DNA of 64,000 nucleotides from Nomia melanderi (taxonomy: Eukaryota > Arthropoda > Insecta > Hymenoptera > Halictidae): the NCBI RefSeq assembly GCF_051020985.1, contig NC_135010.1, positions 6,694,001-6,758,000 on the forward strand, written 5' to 3'. The notes beneath the pieces are model-generated. The model saw only the letters and a program-made list of their open reading frames with translations. It was not told the DNA's origin and did no database searches. Below are positions 22,159 through 34,830 of this stretch, in pieces (position 1 is the first letter of the stretch; every line of letters starts with the position of its first letter). The position numbers and the translations under genes were made by a program.

Positions 22159-24825
22159 GAATATATTGAAAAGAGGTTGTTAGTCATTCGACTCGAGTAG
22201 TTATCGAATTCTATTCTGGCGGACGTGGTAAGTCGCGCTGTAAGTAATTACGGAAAATTAAGGGTTTCAAGTATTTTTTTATGGCTCGATTATTCGGTAT
22301 ATTGTAAAATGAAATATTCATGAGCTCCGCCGATGTAACGTACCTATTTATTGCATGTTGGGTAAAGGTTACACGAGAGACTTCCCACACAGGGATGTAA
22401 TGGGTAATGTCGTTACGCTATAAAGTTACATTGCGCGGCAATCGAGGCTCATGTCGGTCCGTTTCACATTTACGAACGTTATTACGTTTCTAATAATTTA
22501 AGCGCATTGGCCGTGAATTAATGGGACGTAGTTACCTTCCTAATCGGAGGGACGAGGAAAATCTTGGGATACTCACTCGTGATATGAATTACCATGTCGT
22601 GGGTTCTCGTGTAAGCGATTAATGGTATAACGTGTACAGGAGACGGGCAATTTTATTTGAGCAATGCGTGCACTAAATAAAGATGGCGGGTAACGTATCT
22701 TTTTGAATTACATTTCCCAGAGAATTTTTATCTGACAATATTATATAATCTAGAAAGTCATTAAGTTTTTTTTTTGCTGGTTAGTGAGATCAAGAAGAAA
22801 TTTGTTGGGAATAATAATCAAAACATAATAATAATAATAATTTATATATATTAATCTTTAAGAGATCTTTCTTCATTCAGCTAGACATCTTGGTTATAGA
22901 ATGAAGAAGGGGCAATTAAATTTAACTGTTTTAGTCATTACTCGATACTTTTTATACAGATACTATAATTAACACAATCTTTACACTCATTAATAATTAC
23001 TCGTGAAATAAGCTGTTCGTATAATCATTTGATTGAATGAAAAGACATTCATGAGAAATGAATGAAGTAACCATCTGGTTGTTCGAGTGCATAGATTATT
23101 TTTTATCCGGCCGATTATTGCCGAGAATAATATTATTATCTACGTGTTCGCGGTAACGGCAATAAACGTAAGTAAATGATTTACTTAGGTATGTTTCCCT
23201 TCTGTACATTTGATAAAACCGTCCAACAGCGTTCGTACTTGTTTAATCTAGATCGGATGAAGGTCTAACATTGACGTAATTTAACCCTGAACGAGACCGA
23301 TAAAGACAGTTGAATCACTCGAAATTTTATTCGTGCAATATTTTATGGATTAATAGGTCCGGGTTAATGATTTTCATTCGGCGCCTACGTGCTCAATTCA
23401 GTTTTTGTCACTAATTACTTTTAACAATGAATTCATACAAACCTATGATACAATGGATGTAAAATTACAATGGAATGTTCAATTAATTAGCTTAATTAAT
23501 TTTATAATACCGTGGTAACAGGAAAGTCATTAAATAAGGCAAATAACAGGAGCAATAACAAGTTTTCTTTTGAGCAGCAGTATCAGTCGAAGGTTGACCC
23601 GACCACCATTACTGTCTGACCATGACAGGGCCACTTCTCCTGATTAAGGAGTTTGTAATTATATTTATGAAAGTAGCAGGGTTAAATAAATACACCGGTA
23701 GCTTTGAAGATATTTTTGATGAAATAATTTATATTCTTTTATATTAATTATTTTACAACGGAATATTTAAACAATCTTTTTTATTGTTGTAAAAATTGTG
23801 ACGTTCTAGTAGTTCACTTCTGTAGTGAATTTCATTTTATACTGTTAAAAATATAAAATGTTAAAAATATTGTTAAAATAATACAGAATATTTACATTAG
23901 TGTTTTAGGTTGTTAATTTTCTACTTTCGTTTTCTATTTCATATTTATGAAAGTATTCAGAAATTAGTCTGAGGTATGTACGCCAATTATACTGGGAATA
24001 TATAAAAAGCATTCACAGTTAATGGTTTACCCAGCGGCAATCATTTAATGGGCTTCTTAGAATTGCCACTGAACGACCTAAGAACCTATCAGATAAGTTC
24101 TGTATTTTAATATTAGGATGTGATTCTGACTAAGCAATGTAAACTTAACGCAACGTAAGAATTTCTTTCTTAACTTTCATTTGGAAGAAAATTAGTAGGA
24201 TCCCTATTAAGATACGGTGTTCTGGATTCCTTTAACAAGATTTGGAATATGTAAGTGTCTTACCGAAGACATAGCATCAATTGATTAGCGTCTACTATTA
24301 GTTCCACTCTATCGTCTTTTGCACAACTTCAGCATTTTTATGCTGTCTTCTATTATTTTATCGTTCAAGTACGTATTCGCTTCCTTCTATTCCAATTACG
24401 AAGTACATATTATTATTAACATACACCGAGGAACCTATTAATTTAGTTATCCAAGTGGAAAAACGTGATTCTTTTGAACTCCGACGAGTTTCACAGCTCC
24501 AAGGAAACATCGGAAAAAAGGAAAACCGAAGAACATCATCGTCAAATCAACGGAGTACAAAGATCTATTTCTTGATATTCAATAATAGCCTCTGATTTGA
24601 CCCGAATGAAATTAGTGCGTAGTGGTTGCATTTGCAGTAGAAAATCTGAAATCTAGGAGACAAACAGATTTAGGTTGGACGCAAATACAACTAGGTTGAA
24701 TCCCACCTTCACGTCATCTTATTTCTACATTTCTTTTCTCTCTCGTGAATCTGTGTATTTACTTTTCTCCGTGGTGCAACGAGGACGTATTGTCGTTATT
24801 ATTGTTACCATTCTTTGCGGTCCGC

Positions 24826-24862
24826 ACGCGCGTGCGTGCGCGCGTGTGTGTATATATATAAT
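24826..24862. repeat. CG/TG/TA alternating purine-pyrimidine run
   Basis: CGCGCGTGCGTGCGCGCGTG grades into GTGTATATATATA. Such alternating purine-pyrimidine DNA can adopt Z-form. It is otherwise an ordinary microsatellite. Confidence 0.7.
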
Positions 24863-25055
24863 CGACGAGTAAGTATTTAGAGAAAAGGTTGTAAATTACA
24901 TTTTTTACGAGTACGAAGAAAGTTACCTAACAGTACGCTGTCTTCATAGAATAATGATGTCATCCTTCAGCACCACCAATAGACTGGGGAATTTCATGCA
25001 TCTATGGGAAATTCGAAAGTGCAATTTAGAGAATAAGTCGTGGAAAAAGATTTAT

Positions 25056-25252
25056 TTAACGCTAGGTTTACGGAACGCATATTGAATTTTATAAATGTTA
25101 TTTAGTAAATGTCTACGTCGATTTTGATTGATGCAATTACAGGAATATATATCCTAATAGTCTATTTTTAAGTTCCTAATTCCCAAGATCATCAATCTCT
25201 CTATAAACAATAGAATAAATCGTACAATAAACGCCCCTAAATCTAGTGTTAA
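25056..25252. mobile_element. TTAA miniature element, family C
   Basis: Starts TTAACGCTAGGTTTACGG and ends CTAAATCTAGTGTTAA, whose reverse complement is TTAACACTAGATTTAG. The element is 197 bp without coding capacity. Its interior (ATTGAATTTTATAAATGTTA and then GTAAATGT) reappears in the copy ending at 61715. TTAA at both ends is the hallmark of piggyBac-type insertion. Confidence 0.75.
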
Positions 25253-26058
25253 TAAATTAGAAAAAATAAATAAATAGTAATTAGGAAAAAATTTGTAAAT
25301 AGTACAGAACTTTCGCCCCGTGTGAGGGCAAGAAGTCCATTTTAAGTTGACAGACATTCTATACTGCAAGTTAATAAACAATAACGGTATCAATCAGAAA
25401 ACAGTGTAAAAGAAAAGCACGATAGTTACGGTTTAGGAGAAATAAAAATCAGATCAACATTAAATTCAGATCGGTATCAACACTTTGCACTTGGGAGGTG
25501 ACTCTCACTCATCACTTGATCTCATGTAACAAAATTATAAAATCTTATATATAATATTCAATTTTGTATAACACATCAATACGTGAAATATTTAAACAAT
25601 ATAGCTTTCTTATTAATTTATGTTTTCATATTACTTAGTTTCAAAGAATGTCGTCTATATCTCATTCGAAATTGTTGAATACATCCAGTGAAATACTTTC
25701 GAGTACAGAAGGTTAATCTTTTCCTGTCGAATGTCACTGTAACGTCGACCTCGAGTGTCGATATCTAAAATAGGAAACTGGAAATGAATAATTTAATAAT
25801 CCGACTAACGAGAGACTAACATGTGGTTGTTTTTCTTTTAGTATTTAAGACTTCGATGCATCATCCAGATTTTTATGAAAAGAAATCTTAGAAGTTAGAA
25901 ACTGGTAGAAACTAGACTGATTTACATCGTGTTTGGACTCATTTCAATCACAACAATCTCAACAATCCACTATCACTATGTTTGAGAAGGTAAGATTGAA
26001 ATGAATGAAATCGATATTTTCTTTATTGTATGTTTATTTTTTACGCTCGCGGCATCTC

Positions 26059-26229
26059 TTTAACACTAAAACTATTGGGGTTTTAATCGATTTACAATTC
26101 AGTTTGCGTATTGCTAAATCAATTTCTTTAACAATGTCTCAGAGCAACATCTGTTATCTTTTTAATAATTGCAAACAGAAGGAACTAGGAACAGGTCATT
26201 TCGACTCGTTTGGTAATTTTAGTGTTTGT
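26059..26229. mobile_element. TTAA miniature element, family B
   Basis: Begins TTAACACTAAAACTATTGGG and ends GGTAATTTTAGTGTTTG, the right TTAA being mutated. The interior segment TTCAGTTTGCGTATTGCTAA is shared with copies at 38040-38256 (inverted) and 62821-63020. Non-autonomous; no open frame of interest. Confidence 0.75.
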
Positions 26230-26402
26230 TTCTTAACTATGATCGATGCAACTACTTTATCGTTAACGATTTACTAAGAAAAACAAATTTTGATGCGTAT
26301 TTCATGCCTACGTTTATCTCGAAGGTTAATAGTTAGCAATAGCAAAATAATATTTAATTTATATCTAAAAAAAAAATAACATTTAGATTTCTCAAACATA
26401 GT

Positions 26403-26644
26403 TTAATCCTTTGCACTCGTACGTCATACTGGAGATAACAAAACAAATTTGTCATAGAATGTTGGAAATTATTTGAAAAAGTACCACACTTTAAAAGATT
26501 ATAAAGATGCAATCCAGTTGCAATTACAATAAATAAAACAAACATAAAACGTCGAATTCCACCGCTGTAAATTACTTTCATTCATTTCCCGAAATACAAG
26601 TTACACCCAACAACATTGAAAATGAATCGAGTGCAAAGGGTTAA
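26403..26644. mobile_element. TTAA miniature element, family D
   Basis: Begins TTAATCCTTTGCACTCGTAC and ends ATCGAGTGCAAAGGGTTAA, giving terminal repeats of about 17 bp (TTAACCCTTTGCACTCG). The element is 242 bp. Its right TTAA (26641-26644) is also the left boundary of a further fragment ending at 26708. Confidence 0.75.
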
Positions 26645-26708
26645 AATTTTCGTCACGAGTCTGTCACGATACTGTAGGTCAAGTCACAGTCTCGTCCGCG
26701 AAGGGTTA
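26641..26708. mobile_element. Fragment of TTAA element, sharing a boundary
   Basis: Runs from the shared TTAA to CGTCCGCGAAGGGTTAA. The reverse complement of that end, TTAACCCTTCGCGGACG, matches the left end of the element at 52505. The internal CGTCACGAGTCTGTCACGAT recurs near 59000 (CGTCACGAGTCTGACACGAT), so it is a dispersed repeat. Confidence 0.5.
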
Positions 26709-26879
26709 ATAAGTTTCACGACCGTTCAAACGAAAAACGGAACTCTCATCCCCCCAACCTACCCCAAGCTTATGGTAGTTCACAAGAACCGTTCACCGAT
26801 TGTCGCAAGTGGAACGGTGAATTTAAGAATAGCGTGAACGTTGATCTAACCGTGCGAAGTGTTCGCGATTTATTCTAAG

Positions 26880-27370
26880 TTATTCGCAATGTAATCCCGT
26901 TTCCCAGCCAGTTCCGAGCGTCATCGCGAGTCTTTCATCGACGTATTTTCGGCATCATGCCACGGACGGCCTGGCGTAATATGCTCGAAGTGCGTCATAA
27001 TTAAAACAGCCGAACGCCGGGCGCGGGTGTGATGCACTCGTCGAAAGCTCATGACGATCCCGGAAGGAAGTCGTAACCGTGTCCGAGGGATCCGGTGAAT
27101 TTTCGCGTGCATCGCGCGGACCGTCGTCCGCCATCTTGTCGTCTCTCTCCTCCTCTTTCGCCATCTCTCCCATGCGTGATTCGTTTTTTTCCTCTGTATT
27201 TTCTCCCCTTTTTTCTTTCGCTTTCATTGCAACAACAAAGTTCTGACGCCGTGCGTCAGACTGCGTTCCGCGATTGAAAATATCATCGCTTCTTTGAAGC
27301 CTGTTCTCAACGCGACGATAATTAACGGCTCGTTCGAGCCGTCACGCGAAATCATCGTTAACTTATTGTC
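26880..27370. promoter_or_regulatory. CpG-rich island
   Basis: GC- and CpG-dense relative to its surroundings, followed at about 27370-27780 by a distinctly G/T-rich plus strand (22 G versus 3 C in 27421-27480). The open frames on both strands are Arg/Lys/Ser-rich and unconvincing. It may be a distal promoter or enhancer, or a noncoding first exon; no transcript can be assigned. Confidence 0.4.
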
Positions 27371-28500
27371 ATGTTTGGAACAACGGGTGCGTTTCGTTTG
27401 AAAATGTCGTAGGTAACGGGAGGAAGGATGGTTTCAGTTGGGAATTGTTTTGGTTGATTTAGAGAGGTTTAGGTGCGATCGGGAAGATAATGGTTTTATT
27501 AGAATTAATTAGTAAGCGTGTTAGTGGTCAGTTAAGAGTTCTGTGTGAATTGTTTTGTTTAGGTTGGGACTTGCTATGACCTGAATATGTTATTGAAATA
27601 ATTATTTAGGTTAATTTGTGACGAAGGTGTGTAATGAGAATGTTAATAATAAGGTAAATTATATGATTGCTGGAGGAGTTAGAAGTAAAGTGTTCGAAGA
27701 CAGGTGACTTCATCATAAGTGTAGCATTGAGTCATGCTATGGATGAGTAAGGACTGATGATAACGTTCGACTTAATCATCGAAATTATATGCGACCGTTT
27801 CTAGTGGAAAAGAATTAGAAAGAGTGTCACATATATTTTTATCTTCGTTTATCGGCTGTTACTTTGAACATACGTTCTTCCCAATTCTTATTTCGTTCCA
27901 TTCTTATTTTCTCAGCTGTATCTGAATTTTTTATCGCACATGTGATTCACTCGCATTCGCATTCATAGTCATTTGCACGATTATCGTAATGGTAATAGTA
28001 AAAAGTATTAAAGAGTCAGAGTACTAAAAATAAAATATACACTTTCTCCTAAAAAATGATAATAATCGTAACAGTAATTATATCATTGAATTTCACAATC
28101 ATAAAAATGAATTAATAGAAACTAGAGTCTAATAAAATCTTTATTTTCTTAGAAAATCTTCAAGAAATGATTTTCATCTCGAAGAAACTATTATAAACAA
28201 AACAGAGTTTTTAAACAACATAAACTATTATAAACAAATCACACTTTCAATACAACAAATCCACAACTTCAGTAACAACATAAAATATAATTTATTTATT
28301 CTTACTACACTAGCATCACCAAAAAATAAAGAATTCCCCGAAAAAGCTACTGTATTACAAACAAAACAGCAATTACGCTCTCAATACAAAAAGATCCAGA
28401 CCAAATCCAGAAAAAACTCAACTCCAGGAACAATGCAAAACACGGCGGTCCAAAGCAGAAAAACATTACATAAAACGAGGAGTGAATGAACGGTCCGTTC
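27371..28500. other. Strand-skewed AT-rich DNA between two CpG islands
   Basis: No coding sequence. The composition flips from G/T-rich at the left (27.4-27.8 kb) to C/A-rich at the right (28.2-28.48 kb; 2 G versus 11 C in 28201-28260). Confidence 0.5.
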
Positions 28501-29250
28501 AAAGTGGCTGCCTAGCTATAGAAAGGAGAATATTGCAAATTCGAGTAATAGGATCATAGAATAATAGGATTAGAAAAATTGGTTTTAAACCAACAAGCGG
28601 GAAGGCGTGCGTGCGTGCGTGCGTGCGTGCGTGTACGCGCGCGCGCGCGTGCGGGACACCGTCGACCGGGAGAAAACTAGAGCTGGCGCGAAAATTTATC
28701 AGTGCCGGGACATTAATTCGTCTGTTGATAATTTTAAACAAGGAGTCGGCGTCGTAGTAGCCTGCGTGCCTCCGGAGTTTGCCTGTTGACGCGGTTTAAA
28801 ATAGCGGTGTACGCGTGATACCGTTTCTAAAATAAATAATTGCACAGTCTTTCGCGTCTCTTCTTCGTTTTTTTCCCTCTTTGTCTCGTCCTTTCCTTCT
28901 TTTCCCCGTTGAACGAGTTCATTCAGTCGCTCCGCCGCGAAATTCGCGATACGCTGGGACTTCAAACGCACGCCGGAACCGAGGACCATAAAAGGGTTGC
29001 TACAAGCGTCCGTTCCTAGAAAACTCAAGCACCGTCTCAAAGTCGACCATTACTTCCTTTCGTCCCCCCCACCGTTCTTCAACGAGCGAAGTTCGCCGTA
29101 ATTTCTGCGAATTTTCCGCTTACCGTCTGTTATGCGAACCGAATTTCACCTGTTATCTGGCAGCGCGTCGCTGTGTTTACCTTTCATCGCGTGAATTAAA
29201 CGCGATTTATCGGGCGTCTTTCCGTCGAATGCTTTTTGTTTTAACAGGTT
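28501..29250. promoter_or_regulatory. CpG-rich island with GCGT microsatellite
   Basis: A CpG-rich block that includes the tetranucleotide run at 28605-28653. Frames on both strands are open by composition and match nothing I know. Possible promoter or enhancer; the function is inferred only from base composition. Confidence 0.4.
28605..28653. repeat. GCGT/CG microsatellite
   Basis: About seven GCGT units followed by GTACGCGCGCGCGCGCGTGC. Alternating purine-pyrimidine sequence of this kind is Z-DNA-prone and length-variable. Confidence 0.9.
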
Positions 29251-29386
29251 AACTGTTACCGTGGTTACTAATGACTACTAAATTCCTTGGAAACAATTGC
29301 AATATGAAAATTGATATTGAATGAGAGTATTTGATAACGTGAGCGGCTAGATATGAGTGCGATTTCAGATCTGTGATGCCAATTTG

Positions 29387-29706
29387 TTAATACCAGGACT
29401 ACTAGTTTACTAGTCTAGTTAAAATGACTGGTTTCAGTTTCCTTGTTTCGCAATTATTAATATCTTAAAAACGTTGAATATTCGAAATAATTTTGATAAT
29501 AAGTAGTTTTATTTAATCCGTTTGTATCGTAAGGAAGTATGAAAAGGTGATAGTGATCAGGAAAATTGAGCGTATATAAATGCTAATGATGAAAATAGAT
29601 TAAATTCTATGATCAGTATATGAAGAAACTAAAAATAATCTGTTCTTATCATTTTTATGGGGATTACATATTAATTATATTAAATACACGGTAGTTCTAG
29701 TGTTAA
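29387..29706. mobile_element. TTAA element, family B-like ends
   Basis: Begins TTAATACCAGGACTACTAG and ends GGTAGTTCTAGTGTTAA (reverse complement TTAACACTAGAACTACC). Only the ends resemble family B; the 320-bp interior is different and AT-rich. Confidence 0.55.
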
Positions 29707-30402
29707 TAATTAATCCTACTACTGTTTGTCTGTGTTATAAAAGAATAAGTAACTCAGTGAACACGTTAAGATTTTGCTGGCCGCCAGATTTTCAGAAGTC
29801 TGTAAAGTATTTGTGTTATGGAATAAAAAAATTAGAAATTTTAAATGCATATTATTTTAGACAAATTTTAGTAGAAATTAAGCTCTTTGAATCTTTGATT
29901 TGTATGAAATTAAGTCTCATAAAATGTTTTTTGTAATGGACTTTTTATACGTGCGAGGTAAACGCGAATAAATTATATTTATCAGGCGAATGGAAATTCC
30001 AATAAAAACATTCTTTCCGTACCTCCATGCTTCCATGCTTCAAAAATTCAGTATGTTTATATGAAACATTGCGTAGCGAATTTTTTGCAAGTTAAAAGGA
30101 AACAGCTAATATTCACTCGGTTCCTAGAGGTGATGGAAAGAGTTAAAGTTCCACTAATAAAGTTTTTCCGTTATATTTAAATTGCGTTATGCATGCAAAA
30201 ACGTATGTGTCAGGCCGCGTATGTTTATTGCTTAACAAAATGATATAATCGATTCTAATGATGTAAACCGAACATGAAGTGTCCTCAAACGTGACGTCTG
30301 CGTTATTTATTTGATCGTGTTCTTAATCCTTACATCGGCAACTGGCCGCATAATTTTACTCAGTTCTAAACATTTGACAAAACTGCTTTGGATCTCCATT
30401 TT

Positions 30403-30620
30403 TTAACCCTTTGCACTCCAATAGCATTTCATTAGAAATATTGAACATTGTCCAATGAGATACAAACGATATTTTCTGGAAGCAACTTAAAAGTTCAACA
30501 AAGTTCTTTTTGTTTTAATATTTCACATATTGGCGCATTATACAGAGCTTAATATTAAATATTAAATTTTATAATTCTGTGTCTATCAAATTAAGTGGAC
30601 ATTGGAGTGTAAAGGGTTAC
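30403..30620. mobile_element. TTAA miniature element, family D
   Basis: Begins TTAACCCTTTGCACTCCAA and ends TTGGAGTGTAAAGGGTTAC, giving a nearly perfect 19-bp terminal inverted repeat with the last base of the right TTAA mutated. The element is 218 bp and noncoding. The CCC following TTAA matches the CCY start typical of piggyBac-superfamily ends. Confidence 0.8.
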
Positions 30621-30857
30621 ATATTTTCATATCAATGTGCGCTTTTAAAATAAAGGTTATATTAAAAATATTGTAAGACTAAAATTTAGATGAATGTAGA
30701 TTTTCTTTGCCTGCATAAGGTTTAACCACTTAACGAATTTCAAATCAAGTATTAGTCTTGATTTCATTTGCTAATGAATATAAAGTTGTTGCCATCAAAT
30801 TCCGAATAGACAAAAAAATTTTTCGTTTTTCAGAAAAATTCAATTATATTCCTCAAT

Positions 30858-31200
30858 TTAACCCTCACATCAATATACTGGGATCTTGTAGATTTATTCA
30901 ATCTTTTACCACAAAATGACGAATGACATTAAATCATTAATCAAGTCAACTACCGAATACATTGTTAATTTGTACTTATAGGTTGATGTTTATTAATTTC
31001 ATACCGCATCAATTTTTTTATAGTCACGAAAAAAATTCGACCCACAGAGGGTTAAAGAAATCAATAAGGCTTACTATTGCCATGTCAATTTTTTTTCAAA
31101 TATTGTTTTACACAAATAAGTTCTTTTTTTTTCTACAACATTGCTTTTCTCGAATTCGCCGTGCCAGTATATGTCACAGGCTCGACAGTTAAGGGGTTAA
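30858..31200. mobile_element. Possible TTAACCC-ended element(s)
   Basis: TTAACCCTC at 30858, GAGGGTTAA at 31047-31055 and AAGGGGTTAA at 31191-31200 suggest one element of about 340 bp or two abutting ones. Terminal similarity beyond nine bases is weak. The right end (reverse complement TTAACCCCTTAACTGTCGAG) looks like a defined end, but I see no partner in this window. Confidence 0.35.
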
Positions 31201-34080
31201 ACGTGAACACGTCTGACTCGCGCGTAGATTCCTATTCTACTTCGGCGAGCAGCAGCCGAAGCTATCGCCTCTACCCTTTTCAAGGGAGCACTCCACTTTG
31301 ATATGGCCGGAACGTCTAGAATTCCTTTTTTCTCGGAGCCTCGTAATGCCTGACATAAAAAGTCAGTCATAGTTTCAATCCGCAGAAATTTTTAATATCG
31401 GAAAAATTACTTCCTCCCAGTGTTCTCTTGAGTTACTCGGAGGGTAAAAGTTTGACAAGATGTGACTTTAGAGTAATTAATTTTTCGAAACTCAAGTTAT
31501 TCGAATTTTAGTGGTTACTTATATTCAGTTATGAAAATCATATTTTGTTCGTCATTGATAAACTGCGGTTGCAAATGTACATTTTTTAAGAATATTTTTC
31601 AGAATTATGATGAAATATGGTTTTACATAACAAACGTTATAAAAAGTTACATTTTAAATATTTTGTATAGCTTTTGTGTCATTTGCATTTTATCTAATAT
31701 TGCATTTTCAAATTTCTTATGACTGCATAAAAATTCGTAGTCATTAATCTGCCATTCTAAATAATTTATGAATAATTTAATTAATATGAACATTAGAGGT
31801 TATTGAAACTCGTGAACAACGAGAAATGTCTTAAAGAACGTGCAAACTAATAATATGTCACTTCATAAGTAATGTAGTGTCATCTAATTTTGCAAGATAC
31901 AGGTTAATGGCATTTCGAAAATTAAAAAATTAATCTAAATGAGAGGTCGGGGAATAAAATAATTATTAATTTTTGATAACAGAAATTACCATTCAAAAAT
32001 GACATTGCTTATGAGATGGATATTATTAAAGATATTCGATGATCTAATTTGCCAGCTGATTACGTCGGTTATACGTGATCTAGATCACGCGTAACATCCC
32101 TGGTTCTTGTGCTAAGTACTCAATACCAATGACAATGTACTGGCCGAGACATAAACTTAAATAATCCATAACAACACGTTCACGCAAGGTCGACTATTAA
32201 TCGTTCGCATGAGATATCATTCAGTCTATAAAACGTGTTATCGTTCATCGGATGAATGATTCTCGCCGGTGGAATCATTGATCAGGTCGTTATACACGGC
32301 AAGAATCATTTGAACGGTCTCGCAAGGTTTTATAGTTTTAGAAATTAAATTTGCATTACTTACCATTTACCATTTCTTGCATTCCCATTTACTGAATACA
32401 ATGTTCTTCCGTGATTTGAAAAGAGTCAAACTGTTATTTTATAAAGTACTAACCATTTCGTTATTATTAAATTATTTTAAAATTAGTAAATGATATTTAA
32501 ATCGACACAATTTTATTTTATTGTGGTTTGATTAAATATTTGTCTCCTGAATATTGAAAATCGTTCGAATAATATGTACTGTATTATGTAAGTAGAATAG
32601 GGCGGTCAGTGTCAAACATTTTACGAGTGTTTGAAAAAGAAAAGTGATATCTTTATGTGTACTCGTGTAATGACGCACGCAATGATGCACAGGCAGAACC
32701 GTAACTAAATCATTACGACGAATGTATTTATAGATGTCTTAGAACAGCAATCAGTAAGTAATTAAACGTGATTAATAAATTATACTGCGACCTAATCTGT
32801 AACCTTGTTATGTAAAATAATTTTATTCTTTAAACATTATACTGTATAGCTTTCATAAATTATCGAAGCACCATCCAAAATCAAAGATAGTTTATTTCAT
32901 AAAATTTGAAAATAAAATTTCATTTTCTCCTAGTAAGATAGCCAGCCAAAATTAGTTTTCAATTCCGAATAAAAAATCGTGTTACCCATATCTATTTTCG
33001 TTAAATTTTATTTTCAAGAAACAAGAAAAATAAAAAACAAGAAATCTCAAAACGAAAGCGAATTCTTTGTATCACTTTTGAATGAGTCGCATCATCCCCT
33101 GATTCTCTTCCTTGAATTCGCACTCGAAAACAGTGTGAATAACCTGAGGGTTGAAAAATCTAATACGAACTACATTCACCCATTTGCATCTGTAGCATAT
33201 ATATCTGGTTTTAGAATAGATTATCATTGAATAGTTAATAAATATTACCATATTATTATATTACTATTATGAATACTTGCTACATCCAAATATAATAATG
33301 ATTAAAAAAGAATGGAAACATCTAGCCTAGTAGCAAGTTTTCTATAACATCCTCAAGTTCAAATTATCTTGAATAAAATGACGTGATCAACACAAGAAAA
33401 CTAAACAAATGGAGTAATGCTAAAAAATAAAAAAACTCGGGTAAAAGAAGGTTAATTCTTCACAATCCGAAGAGTTCTCGCTTTTATACTCTGCTGTTCG
33501 CATCAATATCATTTAACTCAATTATAGTCCAACACGACACTTCAATCACTAATTCAAGAACCCTTGGAAAACAGCGGAGCAATACATCCGTACGACACAA
33601 TTCCAACATTCCACCCAATTACAGCAAAAATCGTTAACAAGTTCACTGTCAGCTAATTCTCATTATCCCCTACGACATTCCTTATTCTTCCACAAAAAAA
33701 AACAATCATTACCACAATAAATCATAAACAACTCCGTACAATAGCTCACAAATTCCAAACACATTCAACACCTTTCTCCACTTACAATATCATCCCCTAT
33801 AGCTTGATCAAAAAATCCTCCAATAATAACTACAAAACTAACACTTTCCACAAGAAACTGACATAATCATACAAACGACGTCTATAAAAAAAGGAGAATC
33901 TACCGCAAGATCTCCAAACATAAATCACTATAACGATCAATTTTCTAACCACGCTACACTGGATTCTCCTATAATCATCTCCAAACAATTACTAACCTCC
34001 AGCCACCAGTGACGTAGCAGTGACCCTTAAAACAAGTATCCACTATAATAAAACCAAGCATCGACTACCTGGAAATAGGC
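31201..34080. other. Noncoding AT-rich DNA, C/A-skewed at the right
   Basis: No recognisable exon. It holds a 16-bp perfect palindrome at 32074-32089. From about 33.5 kb it becomes strikingly G-poor on the plus strand (1 G versus 18 C in 33661-33720; 2 G versus 20 C in 33721-33780) up to the CpG island. Confidence 0.5.
32074..32089. promoter_or_regulatory. 16-bp perfect palindrome
   Basis: CGTGATCTAGATCACG is fully self-complementary and sits in a locally GC-richer patch (about 32040-32330) in an otherwise AT-rich region. It could bind a dimeric factor; this is inference. Confidence 0.4.
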
Positions 34081-34830
34081 ACTCGCAAAAGGAACAAGGG
34101 CTAACGAAATTAGCGGTGCCCTAAACGTCGACCATATTGTTAACCAGCGGCTGCCGGGTCGGGTCGGATATCGGGGCTGCGGAAATAGATCCTTTTGTTC
34201 GGTTTTTCGGGGGCGGGGGTGGTTCAGAACGTCGAGTAGGTCACGCAGGGAAGGATATTAGCCGGCGGTTGGACGTGGTTCCTGGGTGCTTTCGGCACGG
34301 TCCTGCTTGACGTCATCGAATGACGTCAATCCCGGGCCCCGCCGGATCCTCCCGCGCGTCCCCCGTCCACCACGGCGCGGCGCGCGCTTTATCGCGCCAA
34401 CGTAAGAAGACGCAGCCGCCGTTGCCGCGCCGAGCGACCAGCGTCACCTCAGCCCTCAAAGACTCCTACGACCGCCCGATACGGTTAAACCGGCGAGATT
34501 TACGAAATGCCACTGCCTATGTTCTCGCCGGGCATCTGCAAATAGAACTGGAATCAACCTGAAATAACAGGGAATGGGACCTGGCCAGGGGGCAGAGGGG
34601 GTGCACGGATCGCCGGTGGCGAAGGGCGGTGGACGGGGAAAGGTTTTCCGCGGGAAACTGTCGGAAAATAATGCGACTCCGGTTCATGGAACTTGTTTGC
34701 CTGTTCTTTTTTCTTTGCCTCCCGGCGCTAGCGAAAGGCCAGACTTTGGGGATGCCGGAGCATGATCATTAGCGGCAGGAGGATTTTCGTTTGAAACGCG
34801 TGCCAGGCGTTCGGGCACGCAACGGAATGA
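34081..34830. promoter_or_regulatory. CpG island with a pair of cAMP-response elements
   Basis: A highly GC-rich block containing two perfect TGACGTCA sites 13 bases apart (34308-34315 and 34321-34328). Frames on the plus strand (for example 34320-34562) are Arg/Pro/Ala-rich and not convincing proteins. The plus strand is C/A-rich to the left and G/T-rich to the right, which suggests a divergent promoter or another skew-generating site. Confidence 0.5.

Larger units (their letters stand above)
21285..25055. other. Noncoding stretch upstream of Sik2
   Basis: No exon I recognise. The first 500 bases are G-rich on the plus strand, then the DNA turns AT-rich. It holds a short tandem duplication at 22088-22158, a possible TTAACCC-ended fragment at 23284-23367 and an alternating CG/TG/TA run near 24826-24862. 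Confidence 0.5.

Noticed and set aside
24826..24862. Possible functional Z-DNA promoter element
   Set aside because: Most simply a mixed CG/TG/TA microsatellite; no associated gene or promoter features.
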